Assembly (NCBI GenBank): GCA_011525915.1
Contig: WYBM01000057.1
Location: 1-64,000 of the forward strand
Reading direction: 5' to 3'
From: Ardenticatenaceae bacterium
GTDB lineage: Bacteria > Chloroflexota > Anaerolineae > Promineifilales > Promineifilaceae
DNA length: 64,000 nucleotides
Part shown: one piece after another, positions 48,001-57,900 of the stretch
Layout: each line of letters begins with the position of its first letter
Position numbering within the stretch: the stretch's first letter is position 1
The notes under the pieces: generated by a model
The model's input: only the letters and a program-made list of their open reading frames with translations
Told to the model about the DNA's origin: nothing
Databases searched by the model: none
Translations under genes and position numbers: made by a program

Positions 48001-50525
48001 TTTGATACTGGCCGGCCAATGGGCATATTCACAACATGGTTGTCCGGCGGCTGCCTGATAGCGTAATGGGTGACATCATCAGAGCATTCGGTGGGGCCAT
48101 AAGCATTAAGCAAGGGGATAGTAGGGTAACGGCGCAGCCACACGTGGGCCAGCTGCGGCGGCAGCGCTTCGCCTGTGGGTATAAGCCAGCGCAGAGATGT
48201 TACATCAGGAGCATCGTCGGCCGCGCGGGCCACGTCTGCTAATATCGGTTGTAACAAGGAAGGTACGATCTCCAAAATGGTGATCTGTTTGTCTGCCACC
48301 TGTCTGAGCAGCTGCATGGGGTCCAGCGCCACCTCATCACGTAAAATATGCACCTGCCCGCCTAAAACAAGCGCCACCAGAAACTGCCAGACTGAGATAT
48401 CGAAGCTCTGGGATGCATTTTGGGCCACGCGATCAGCAGCACTCAGCGCCAGGTCTTTGATTTTGGCATAGAGGTGGTTCAGCATCCCCTGATGCTCAAC
48501 CATAGCCCCTTTGGGTTTGCCGGTAGAACCAGAAGTAAAGATGACATAGGCCAGGTTTGACGGTTGATGGCGCACGGGCGGGTTCTCGGTTGGTCCGTCG
48601 TGAGACCATACCGTTTCCAGCACCACTATTTTGGGCCTCGATGCTGTCGGATGGGCGGCCACGGCCGTTTCCAGCAAAGGTGCAAGTTGTTGCTCTACCA
48701 ACATCAGCGGCGCCCGACTCTGTGCTAAAATCTGCTGGATGCGGTCTATTGGGAAACGGGGGTCCAAGGGCAAATAAGCGCCACCAGCCTTAAAGACACC
48801 TAATATCGCGGCCAAAAAATCGGGGCTGCGGGCGGCCAAAATCGGCACGACCACTTCAGGCCCTACCCCTTGGGCTGCCAGCTGCCACGCCAGGCAGTTG
48901 GCGCGCTCATTTAACTGCCGATATGTAAGCTGGACATCATCACATACCACGGCCGTACGCGCTGGCGTGCGGGCTGCCTGCTGCTCAAATAGCTGCGGAA
49001 AACAAACAGCTTGGGGGACATCAGCATAGGAATGGTTCCAGGTATCTAACAAGGTTTTCTTGTCAGTGAAGGACAACAAATCTAGTCGTGAAACAGGCGT
49101 ATCTGGGTTGTTGACAATGTTTGTCAGCAGGGTCTCAAAATGGGCGGCCATGCGGGCGATGGTCGCCGGGGTAAACAGGTTGGTGTTATATTCCCATGTT
49201 CCCTGCAATCCCTTTGTTTCTACCAATGAGAGGGTCAGGTCTACTGTGGTGGCGCTGACTTCCATGGGCAGCGGTTCCAACGTCAACCCCGGCAGTTTCA
49301 TTGTCTCCATGGGTGTGTTTTGTAATATAAACAACACTTGAAATAGGGGGTTGTGCTGCAAGCTGCGGGTAGGGCGCAATGTTTCTATTACCGTTTCAAA
49401 CGGTAAATCCTGGTGTGCATAGGCATCCAGGGCTATGCGGCGCACGCTGTGCAGCAGCGTGCGAAAAGAGGGCGACCCGGACAAGTCTGTGCGTAATACA
49501 AGCGTATTCAAAAAAAGGCCAATAAGATGATGTGTCTCCGCCCGGCCGCGATTGGCAATAGGGGTGCCTACCAGAATATCTTTCTGATGTGTGTGCCGGT
49601 AAAGCAGCACCTTAAAGGCCGTGATCAGGGTCATAAAGAGCGTGGCCCCTTCCTGGCGGCTTAACTGGTTAAGTTGATCGGTTAACGCCGGCGATAATGT
49701 GAAGGTGTGCCGTGCCCCATGAAAGGTTTGTACGGCTGGCCTGGGATAATCGGTGGGCAAGGCCATGACGGGCGGTGCGTCAGCCAGCTGCCGTCGCCAG
49801 TATGCCAGTTGTTCATCTTGTACTTTGCCAGACATCCACGCGCGCTGCCAGTGCGCATAATCAGCGTACTGAATGGGTAGAGGGGGTAGTACGGCCGTAT
49901 CTGACCGGACGCGCGCTGCATATAACACACTTAGTTCACGAATAAGCACCCCAATCGACCAGCCATCGGCAATAATATGATGCAATGTCAGGAAGCAGAC
50001 GTGTTCTGCCTGCCCCAACTGCAATAGTACCATGCGCAATAGCGGGCCCTGGGCCATGTCAAAAGGGCGGTTGGCTTCAGCTTGTGCCTGTTGATGCACG
50101 GTTTTGTGCTGTTGGTCTGGGGGCAGATGGCTTAAGTCTATGAGGGACATAGAGAGGGAAAACTGCGAATGGATTACCTGGATGGGCTGCCCATCCTTCG
50201 CCGGGAAGGTCGTTCGTAAGATCTCATGCCGCTGCCCCAGGTCATAGACACTTTGCACAAACAGTTCGACATTTAGCTGGCCAGACAGGTGGACGGCCAT
50301 AAACAGATGGTAAGCCGCATTGCCGGCCTCTAGCTGATAGAGAAACCATAGGCGTTGTTGGGCATAAGAAAGCGGCAAGTGTTCTGGGCGAGGGTGTAAA
50401 AGGGGGGGCACGGCCGTTTCTGGTGGCTTGACGGCCGTGCCTCGCTGTTGCTGCAGCTTCTGTAACAGCAGCGCGCGTTTCTGGGGTTCCAGGTTTGCAA
50501 ATCGCTGCAAAAGATCATCACTCAT
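45027..50525 (-). CDS. NRPS, C-A(MT)-T-TE, terminal module
   Basis: The 1832-residue enzyme adds the last unit and releases the chain. C domain about 45-480 (HHIIADGWS, with His182/183 and Asp187); A domain from about 510 (FTSGSTGKPKGA, NAYGPTE, GRVDYQVKLRGYRIE); a methyltransferase about 1010-1300 inserted in the A domain (VLEIGCGTGLLL); T domain about 1440-1505 (FFELGGHSIIA); TE about 1517-1832 with GGWCIGG (Cys about 1605), Asp and His (PGDHNS). My by-eye A code is D-I-W-E-I-T-A-D-D-K; substrate unknown. ATG at 50525 is chosen because AAGGA abuts the ATG at 50534. Confidence 0.93.
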   Translation of the reverse strand: MSDDLLQRFANLEPQKRALLLQKLQQQRGTAVKPPETAVPPLLHPRPEHLPLSYAQQRLWFLYQLEAGNAAYHLFMAVHLSGQLNVELFVQSVYDLGQRHEILRTTFPAKDGQPIQVIHSQFSLSMSLIDLSHLPPDQQHKTVHQQAQAEANRPFDMAQGPLLRMVLLQLGQAEHVCFLTLHHIIADGWSIGVLIRELSVLYAARVRSDTAVLPPLPIQYADYAHWQRAWMSGKVQDEQLAYWRRQLADAPPVMALPTDYPRPAVQTFHGARHTFTLSPALTDQLNQLSRQEGATLFMTLITAFKVLLYRHTHQKDILVGTPIANRGRAETHHLIGLFLNTLVLRTDLSGSPSFRTLLHSVRRIALDAYAHQDLPFETVIETLRPTRSLQHNPLFQVLFILQNTPMETMKLPGLTLEPLPMEVSATTVDLTLSLVETKGLQGTWEYNTNLFTPATIARMAAHFETLLTNIVNNPDTPVSRLDLLSFTDKKTLLDTWNHSYADVPQAVCFPQLFEQQAARTPARTAVVCDDVQLTYRQLNERANCLAWQLAAQGVGPEVVVPILAARSPDFLAAILGVFKAGGAYLPLDPRFPIDRIQQILAQSRAPLMLVEQQLAPLLETAVAAHPTASRPKIVVLETVWSHDGPTENPPVRHQPSNLAYVIFTSGSTGKPKGAMVEHQGMLNHLYAKIKDLALSAADRVAQNASQSFDISVWQFLVALVLGGQVHILRDEVALDPMQLLRQVADKQITILEIVPSLLQPILADVARAADDAPDVTSLRWLIPTGEALPPQLAHVWLRRYPTIPLLNAYGPTECSDDVTHYAIRQPPDNHVVNMPIGRPVSNMQIYLLDSEGQPVPIGVAGELYVGGVGVGRGYLYDARRTAQQFVPHPFSQKPGARLYKTGDLGRYLPDGTIEFLGRVDYQVKLRGYRIELGEIEAALRQHTAIQEAVVVAREEPPAEKYLAAYIVRDKTTEEHLGPWSNGRVSDWQTIYDAAYQQHTAAVDPTFNSASWDSSYTGRPVPEAEMRDYVTGTVEPILALKPQHVLEIGCGTGLLLFRIAPYCQSYYGTDISQVALDYVQQQAASQPNLPPLTLEKREANHFEGWEAGQFDAVILNSIVQLFPNADYLVQVLTGAVRLVRPGGFIFVGDVRHLHLLELFHTSVQLYQAEPTVDGAELRQRIQRAIANEKEMLIDPAFFAALQAHLPQISNVQILLKRGRFHNEFTRFRYNALLHVAGQQGQMPASTPWLDWQESAFTIRQLCHLLAAEKPDFLACTNVPNGRLADTVTAGQQLSEPTTIQAAELRAQAAGSPGVDPESFWQLETQFPYQVYVTWQGEGKEGLMNVLLRRHTAVSAPLPIPVQQTIPLKPWSHYVHHPWQNDPHMVPQLRQFLREKLPEYMIPSAFVFLEDLPLTSNGKINRKALPMPLQSRAARTKGNYVPPRNSAELKLAQIWENVLGIQPIGMHDDFFELGGHSIIAIRLMAHIEQQFCQELPLSALFQGPTVESLAALITQEKGYQHHGPVIAFRTHGTAPPFFCVHPGGGTVLCYHKLAHHLSPDQPFYGIEAIGLGGQEPPLNHMSTMAARYITAIQQVQPEGPYRLGGWCIGGLIAYEMAQQLSAQGHIVELLALFDTAVQVRNPFPDVSLQDKRAQLIMAISTLAQIFGVTFDMTGIEHMSVHAFISQLWQQAAASDLIPPQLTMENNDFDQDLLTQLLQHALVQARSQQRFPPGFGFDDLHRLFLVQKAIVEAELTYTTQPYAGPVTLFRAAKHPPQQLADLGWHEVVCGPLRVITIPGDHNSIIEDDTDVRELASALSAHLAEKSPDNAARTAL

Positions 50526-50543
50526 AGGGTTCATTCCTTGTTT

Positions 50544-53500
50544 TTAAGTATCCGTCATCTGTACCAGGTCTTCTCCGGGCATCTGTTCTACTTCCTGTAA
50601 TAACGCCGCTAATTCTTTCTCATCAATATCATCACCCAGTTGTTGGGCGGCGATGGTGATGGCCATGTCAGCCACGGTTGAAGCGGTGAATAATTGACGC
50701 AGTGACAGCTCACAACCAAAGGCCTGTTGTATTTCAGAGGCCAATCGGGTAGCTAAGAGCGAATGGCCGCCCAGGTCAAAAAAGTTGTCATGAATGCCGA
50801 CTTGCTTTACACCCAGCAGCGCCTGCCAGATGCCCGCCAGGCTGGCTTCTAGCTCATTGCGTGGTGATACATACAGGGTCTGAAGCTGCGGCCTGTCTTG
50901 ATGTATGAAAGAGGGCGAGGGCGTCCGCTCACCGGTCGGCTGCATCACCCAGGTTTCATAGCGGGGCTGCCAGCTGCCGGGAGAGACAATGAGTTGAGGC
51001 AGGGAGCGCAACCCTAATGCGTGGACAAACGCCTGCACTCCTTCCGTTTCTGTCATGGCCAGCTCTGTCAGGTCTTGTCCCCACTTCGTGTGGTGTGGGG
51101 CAGAGGCAAACTGCCAGCTGTCCCAATTGATGCTTAACCAGGGCGTTCGCTGTTGGTGGGCCTGCACCTGGGCTAAGGCGTCCAGATAGCGGTTGGCGGC
51201 AGCGTAAGCGGCAAACCCCAGGCCGCCCAACCAGGCCGAAGTTGAGGAGAAAAGGACACAGAAATCGAGTTCCTGGTCATGCAGTAACTGGGTCAACACC
51301 CGTGCCCCTTGGACCTTTGCCCGCCATTGGTTTTTAACGATTTCTGGGGTTATATCGGGTAGTAAAACGGCCGTGTCTGGCCCTACCGCCGCTGCCGTGT
51401 GAATTACCCCATGCAGCGCCCCCACCGTTTGTTCCACTTCGGCCAAAACCCACTGCATCTGGGCCACGTCGGCGACGTCGGCGGTAAACGGGTAAACGCG
51501 GGCACCCAATGCCTCTAATTCGCCCACAAAGTGGATGCGGTCATGGACGGCGTCGCTGGCATGTGGCTGATGCCATTGTATGCGTGGCGGCAAGGGGGTA
51601 CGGCCCGTTAAGATCAATTGTGCCTGATACACTTCGGCCAGATGACGTGCCAACGCTCGCCCAATACGGCCAAACCCCCCCGTGATTAAATAGACACCGC
51701 CCTGCCGCAGAGGCGCCGCTTCATTTTCCTGAGAAGAAAGGGTGGCAAACGCCGGCACCCAACGTTGGCCGCCACGGTAAGCAACAGCTGGGTCTGGCGA
51801 CGGTGTTTGGAGTTCATGAACCACACGGCCGTAGGCATAAGCCGCCAGCTCTATACTTTCTGGGACGTGCACATCAATAGAACGGCACGTCACCTGCGGA
51901 TACTCTTGGGCAATGACGGGCGCAATGCCTAACAAGCCACTTTGCTCCAGATTTACCAGGTTACCAGGACCCACGGCTTGTGCTTGTTGGGTGATCACAT
52001 CTAAATGCACTGCGCCTGTTATGCTATCGAGTGCCTGTGCCAGGTGCAGCAGGCCTTGAAGGTCAAAATGAGCCGAAGCCCAGTACACAATGCGCTGTGG
52101 TTTGGCCTGGTGCACGGCCGTTTGATAGTCTGCCGCTGTGGTACAGTGTGAGATGATAACAACCTGATGTCCCTGGGCGACTAAGTTGGTGTGCAGTGCC
52201 TGTTCCGCGGCGACGTCATCGATGAATAAGAGCCATGTGACCGGGGAATGACTGGTTATGGGGAGAGGTGACGGCCGCCAATAAGGCGCATAAAACCAGC
52301 GGCGGCTATCTGTTTGTTTACCCTTGTTATTCGTGGGGAGGATAGGTGCCGTTTGTGGCGCAATCCAATGGCGTGTGCGCTTAAACGGGTAACCGGGTAA
52401 AGGGACACGCCGTCGCTGTTTGCCAACATGCGCCGCGGCCCAATCCAACGGTATGCCGTGCAGCCAAAGACGGGCCAACGCACCCAGTAAAAATGACGTA
52501 TCGGTTGACTCCTCTTGTGGATGACGTAGGGTGGTAACTGCAGCGTGTGGCTGCACCAATGTTGTCAGCGTACGGCCCGGCCCTGTTTCCAGAAGTAGGG
52601 CTTCTGTATCGGTCATCAGTTTTTGTATGCCAGCCGCAAAGCGTACCGGCTGCCGGACGTGCTCTGCCCAGTAATAAGCATCTGTTGCCTCTGCTGCCGT
52701 TAGCCAGGTTCCGGTTACATTAGATAGAATGGGAATGTGCGGCGCCTGACGCGGAAATTGGGCCACATAAGCGGCAAACTCCGCCACCATAGGTGCCATC
52801 ATGTCAGAATGGAAAGCATGGGAAGTATGTAAACGGTGGCAAGACACCTTCTGTTGGTTTAGGTCATCTTCGAAGGCAGCTACGGCCCCTTCTGGTCCAG
52901 ATACCACACACAGATCATGCCTGTTGACAGCCGCTAGAGACAAGGCCGTTGGTAATTGGGCGCGTACGGCCGTTTCCGGCAGGGCCACACTGAGCATGGC
53001 GCCCGGGGGCATGCGCTGCATCAACGCTCCTCGATGAGCCACAATGGCCAGGGCATCGGCCAAAGAGAATACCCCGGCCAGACAGGCGGCGACGTATTCA
53101 CCAATGCTGTGCCCAATGAGGGCTACCGGCTTCAGACCCCATGCCTGCCAAAGCCGCGCCAGGGCATATTCAACGGCAAACAGCGCCGGTTGAGCTACAG
53201 CGGTTTGGGTTAGTTGGGTGGTAACTTTAGCTTCGTCAACAGTTTCTGCCGGGTACAAGATGTCAGGCAAGTTCAGGTTTAGAAAGGGCCGTAACAAGTG
53301 GGCACATTCATCTAACGCCTCTTGAAATGGACCGCCCTGTGTGTAAAGATCACGCCCCATACCACTGTATTGGCTCCCTTGCCCAGGGAACATAAACGCG
53401 AGCGTTTGTGGTTTGTCAGGGGTGATCGCCGTCAGCTGTGGACTGCTTTCAACGGCCGTGGCCAACATCGAAGCAGCTTGTGTTGCCTGGTGACACACCA

Positions 53501-54983
53501 GTGCCAGCCGCCGGGAAAAGTGGCGGCGGCCCACTTGCAAGGTGTAAGCAACATCAGCCAGATTTAAGTCAGGGTGCTGGTGTAGGTGTGCCGCCAGGTT
53601 TACCCTCATCTGTTGTAAGGCTTCGTCTGTTTTAGCTGAAAGCAGGATAAGTTGTTCTGTCTCTTGGGAGGATGTTGTTGGCATTGGCGGCGCTTCTTCC
53701 ACGATCAGATGGGCGTTTGTGCCGCCAATGCCGAAGGAACTCACGCCGGCGCGGCGTGGGTACGCATCTACCAGCCACGGCCGTAACTTCTTGTTGACAT
53801 AAAAAGGAGAGTCGTCAAATGCTATCTCGGGGTTAGGGTCATTAAAATGTAACGTTGGCGGTATTTGCTGCTGGCGCAAAGCAAGAATGGTTTTGATAAG
53901 CCCGGCAACGCCGGCGGCAGCGTCCAGGTGGCCAATATTGCTCTTAACTGCCCCCAGGGCGCAAAACTGACGCGCCGATGTCTGTAACCGAAAGGCTCGC
54001 GCCAGCGCCGCCACCTCAATAGGGTCACCTAAAACGGTGCCCGTCCCGTGGGCCTCAACATAACTGATGGAGGCGGCGGGGACGTCAGCCATAGCCAGCG
54101 CCTCGGTGATGACCTCCATCTGGCCATCTTCGCTGGGGGCAGTGTAGCCTACCTTACGGGCACCGTCATTATTAAGGGCTGACCCTCTGATAACGGCCAG
54201 AATGGTATCTCCGGCGGCTGTCGCCTCAGACAGCCGCTTCAGCACAACAATGCCTACACCGTTACCGCCCACAGTGCCTTGTGCGCGGGCATCGAAGACA
54301 CGGCAATGCCCATCGGGTGAGGCGATCCCTTCTTTCTGATAAAGATAGCCACCTGCCAGGGGAACGGTGACAGATATTCCCCCGGCCAGTGCCATATCAC
54401 ATTCCCAGCTTAGCAAGCTCTGGCAAGCGAGATGTACGGCAACAAGGGATGTGGAACAGGCTGTTTGCACGGTCACACCGGGCCCCGATAGATTAAGGCG
54501 GTAAGAAACCTGGGTGGTGAGAAAATCCTTGTCATTGCCAATAACCGTCTGGTAGCCGCTGTGTTCAGGGTGGGAAAGCAGGTTATGTACCAGGTAAGTA
54601 TTTAGCGTGGCGCCGGCGTAAACGCCAATACGGCCGTGGTCTGGACCGGGCGCATACCCCGCCGATTCCAGAGCATGCCAGGCACATTCTAGAAAAAGCC
54701 GGTGCTGTGGGTCCATGAAGGCTGCTTCACGGGGGTTGATACCAAAAAAGGCAGCATCAAAACAATCGGCGTCTGCCAGTACCCCCTTAGCTTTAACATA
54801 ATCAGGATGTTGCCACATATCAGCTGCCACTCCGGCCGCCCGCAGTGTATCATCATCCAGGGGGATAATACTTTCAATACCGTTACTTAGATTTTGCCAG
54901 AACTGCTCTACAGTGGCCGCACCGGGAAAACGCCCCGCCATGCCGATGACCGCAATGTGGGGAAGTGGTTCATAACCAGTCAT
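50544..54983 (-). CDS. Type I PKS module, KS-AT-KR-carrier
   Basis: The 1479-residue module extends the peptide chain by one ketide. KS: VQTACSTSLVAVHLA, VEAHGTGT and KSNIGH hold Cys and both His. AT: GQGSQYSGMG, GHSIGEYVAA and HAFHS, which favours malonyl-CoA. KR: TGGFGRIG and a Tyr/Asn pair in AAYAAANRY; the usual LDD element is missing. The carrier (FFDLGGHSLLATRL) is PCP-like. No DH or ER is seen, so a beta-hydroxy product is expected. The start at 54983 is 4 nt after the upstream NRPS stop; an upstream ATG at 55112 overlaps that gene and is rejected. Confidence 0.93.
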   Translation of the reverse strand: MTGYEPLPHIAVIGMAGRFPGAATVEQFWQNLSNGIESIIPLDDDTLRAAGVAADMWQHPDYVKAKGVLADADCFDAAFFGINPREAAFMDPQHRLFLECAWHALESAGYAPGPDHGRIGVYAGATLNTYLVHNLLSHPEHSGYQTVIGNDKDFLTTQVSYRLNLSGPGVTVQTACSTSLVAVHLACQSLLSWECDMALAGGISVTVPLAGGYLYQKEGIASPDGHCRVFDARAQGTVGGNGVGIVVLKRLSEATAAGDTILAVIRGSALNNDGARKVGYTAPSEDGQMEVITEALAMADVPAASISYVEAHGTGTVLGDPIEVAALARAFRLQTSARQFCALGAVKSNIGHLDAAAGVAGLIKTILALRQQQIPPTLHFNDPNPEIAFDDSPFYVNKKLRPWLVDAYPRRAGVSSFGIGGTNAHLIVEEAPPMPTTSSQETEQLILLSAKTDEALQQMRVNLAAHLHQHPDLNLADVAYTLQVGRRHFSRRLALVCHQATQAASMLATAVESSPQLTAITPDKPQTLAFMFPGQGSQYSGMGRDLYTQGGPFQEALDECAHLLRPFLNLNLPDILYPAETVDEAKVTTQLTQTAVAQPALFAVEYALARLWQAWGLKPVALIGHSIGEYVAACLAGVFSLADALAIVAHRGALMQRMPPGAMLSVALPETAVRAQLPTALSLAAVNRHDLCVVSGPEGAVAAFEDDLNQQKVSCHRLHTSHAFHSDMMAPMVAEFAAYVAQFPRQAPHIPILSNVTGTWLTAAEATDAYYWAEHVRQPVRFAAGIQKLMTDTEALLLETGPGRTLTTLVQPHAAVTTLRHPQEESTDTSFLLGALARLWLHGIPLDWAAAHVGKQRRRVPLPGYPFKRTRHWIAPQTAPILPTNNKGKQTDSRRWFYAPYWRPSPLPITSHSPVTWLLFIDDVAAEQALHTNLVAQGHQVVIISHCTTAADYQTAVHQAKPQRIVYWASAHFDLQGLLHLAQALDSITGAVHLDVITQQAQAVGPGNLVNLEQSGLLGIAPVIAQEYPQVTCRSIDVHVPESIELAAYAYGRVVHELQTPSPDPAVAYRGGQRWVPAFATLSSQENEAAPLRQGGVYLITGGFGRIGRALARHLAEVYQAQLILTGRTPLPPRIQWHQPHASDAVHDRIHFVGELEALGARVYPFTADVADVAQMQWVLAEVEQTVGALHGVIHTAAAVGPDTAVLLPDITPEIVKNQWRAKVQGARVLTQLLHDQELDFCVLFSSTSAWLGGLGFAAYAAANRYLDALAQVQAHQQRTPWLSINWDSWQFASAPHHTKWGQDLTELAMTETEGVQAFVHALGLRSLPQLIVSPGSWQPRYETWVMQPTGERTPSPSFIHQDRPQLQTLYVSPRNELEASLAGIWQALLGVKQVGIHDNFFDLGGHSLLATRLASEIQQAFGCELSLRQLFTASTVADMAITIAAQQLGDDIDEKELAALLQEVEQMPGEDLVQMTDT

Positions 54984-54987
54984 AGGT

Positions 54988-57900
54988 TTAATCCTCTTTC
55001 GGTGGATGGGATGCCTGCCGCCTGGCCCGCTGCTGCCAGGCCGCCTGCCGGGCAGCGGCCCGCCTATGAGCTTGCTGCTGGTCAGCCTGGGCCGTTTCGG
55101 CCATCTGTTCATCTCTTAAGTAATGGGCCAATGCGCTGACGGTGGGGTGATTAAAGAGAGCTGTCAGGGGAATGGAACGGGCAAAACTTTGTTCCAGTTG
55201 CTCTTGTATTTGCACCAGGAGCAGGGAATGGCCGCCCAGATCAAAAAAGTTATCCTGGCTGCCAACCTGTTCCTTACCCAGCACTGCCTGCCAGATAGCG
55301 GCAATCTGCTGCTCAAGGTGACTGCCAGGCAGGGCGCTTACGGCAGCTGACGGCCGTGGCGCCATGTTCAGCAAAGCCGCCTGGTCAACTTTCCCATGAG
55401 CCGTCAAAGGCAGGGCTTCCACTAAGACATAATCAGCGGGCCACATATAAGCGGGTAATCTGCTGGCCAGATACGGCCGTATCGCCTGTAGCAATGTTTC
55501 CAAGGCAGCAGATGACTGTATGGGCACCAGATAGGCTATCAATGTTCGTTCGCCTATCTCTGACATAGGTGTGGCCAGGACAACGCTCTGCTTAATATCA
55601 GGGTGCTCTGCCAAAACCGCTTCGATTTCTCCCAACTCGATGCGAAAGCCACGCACCTGTACTTGATGGTCATGCCGACCCCCAAATGCCAGACGGCCGT
55701 CTGGCAGATAACGCACCATGTCACCCGTGCGGTAAAGACGGCCTCCCGGTTCTGTGCTGTACGGGTCAGGGATAAAGCGGTTGGCAGTCAGGCCCGGCTG
55801 ATGCAGGTACCCACGTGCTGTCCCCAGACCGCCCACGTAAAGCTCACCATAGACGCCTGTGGGTACTAGCTGTAAATGCTTGTCCAATACATAGAGGCGG
55901 GTATTGGCGATAGGGCCACCAATGCCAGGTCGTTGGCGCGAGGAAGCAGCCATAGGTACGTCCCCGGAAGTTGTTACCACCGTATACTCGGTGGGTCCGT
56001 AATTATTCACCAGTTGAAAAGGTAAGGGAACATGTGGTGAGGTTAGCAGCTTGTCACCACCTGTTAAAAGAAAGCGTAAGGGCGTGTTGTCTGGCCATGT
56101 CAAGGCCAGCAGCCCGGCTACTAAAGGGGTGGGCACAAACGAGTGTGTAATGTTGTGGCTTAGAAACCACGCTTGTAATTTGGTAGAGGAAAGGCGCGTT
56201 TCATCATCAACCAGATACAGCGTGGCCCCGGCCGCCAGGTAAGGCCAGATTTCCCATACGGCGGCGTCAAATCCCAGGCCAGCCAGGTGCGTGGCGCGGT
56301 CCGATGCGGACACTGCAAAAGCTTGCTGATGCCAGGCGACCAGGTTGCTTAATCCGCGGTGCGTAAGTTGTACACCTTTAGGTTGGCCGGTTGAGCCGGA
56401 AGTGTAAATAATATACGCCAGATTGTCAGGGCTCAGGGCCACAGCCGGGTCATCTTCTGGCACAGGCTCATGTAGCCAATGGGTATCTAACAACAGCAGA
56501 TGAACCCCCGCTACAGGGGGGATGTCTGCTGCCACAGAGGCATACGTGAGTAAAAAGAGGGGGCCATGACCACGCTTTACATCGGCCAACATATAGGCTA
56601 ACCGGTTAGGTGGGTAAGCAGGGTCAAGGGGCACGTAGGCCCCCCCGGCTTTAAGGATGCCCAAAAAGGCCACAACTTCGTCAGTTGAACGTGGCAAACA
56701 GACAGCTACGGGCACTTCTGGTCCTACCCCCAAACGGTGTAATTGATAGGCCAGCCGATTGGCGCGGCGATTCAGCTGTCCGTATGTAAGAGGGGCAGCG
56801 TCATCGAAGGGCACCACGGCCGTGGCGTCTGGTATTTGTCTGGCCCAGGCCGCTACCTGCTGATGTACCAGGGTTGGCGGCAGCGTGCTGCCGCCCAGCA
56901 CGCTGGTGGTATTGTTCCTGGTGAACAAAATGTGCTGCCGCTCCTTTTCTGTTAATAGGGGTATCTGGTAAATCGATTGGTGTGGATGAGAAACGATGCG
57001 CTGCAATAAGGTATGGAAATGCGCCGCCAGGTGCTGTACTGTTTCCGGCACAAACAAATCCGTGTTGTAGATGATGCCTCCCCGAAGCTTCTCATCTTCC
57101 AGCCACATATGCAGTTCCAGGTCAAAGCGGGTTGTCGCTATTTCGGGAGTGAGGCGTTCTACCATTAAACCAGGCACATGAACGGTGGGCACAGGCGCAT
57201 TTTGCCAGGCAAAGATAACCTGGCACAAAGGATTCTTATCTACACTTCGTCTTGGCTGCAGCGCTTCTACCACCAGTTCAAAGGGTAAGTCCTGATGAGC
57301 GTAAGCATCCAAGGTTATTTCTTTCATCTGCTGCAAAAGCGCATAAAATGTCAGGTGACCGGCTAGTTTTGTGCGGATAATCAGCGTGTTTGCAAAAAAA
57401 CCGATGAGCGGTTCAAGTTCAACACGATGGCGATTAGCGATGGGGGTGCCTACGCTGATGTCTATCTGTCCGCTGTAGCGAGCAAGCATTACCTGAAACG
57501 CGCTCATTAAAGTCATAAAAAGGGAAACACCCGCAGTTTGACTCAGTGCTTGTAAATGGGCGGTTAGTTCATCTGCAAACTGAAGCGGTTGGACCTTGCC
57601 GGCAAAAGAAGGGGTTGCTGGTCGTGGATAGTCGGTCGGTAAATTTAACTCTGGCAGCCCGGCTAGCTGGCGCTGCCAATAAGCGAGTTGTGTTTCGTAC
57701 TTTTTGCCTTGCAAATCCTCTCTTTGCCAGACAGAAAAATCAGCATATTGAATGGGTAGAGGAGTCAATGCCGGGGTTTCACCGCGCAGGCGTGCCTGGT
57801 ACTGCTCCCACAACTCTTGTTGAAAGACCCCAACAGACCAGCCGTCAGCCACAATATGATGGATGGTGATCAGAAGCAGGTGCTCTTCGGCCGACAGAGA

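Noticed and set aside
54984..55112. PKS start at ATG 55112
   Set aside because: It would overlap the NRPS end by over 120 nt in another frame; the encoded residues are Pro/Arg-rich shadow of the NRPS tail.
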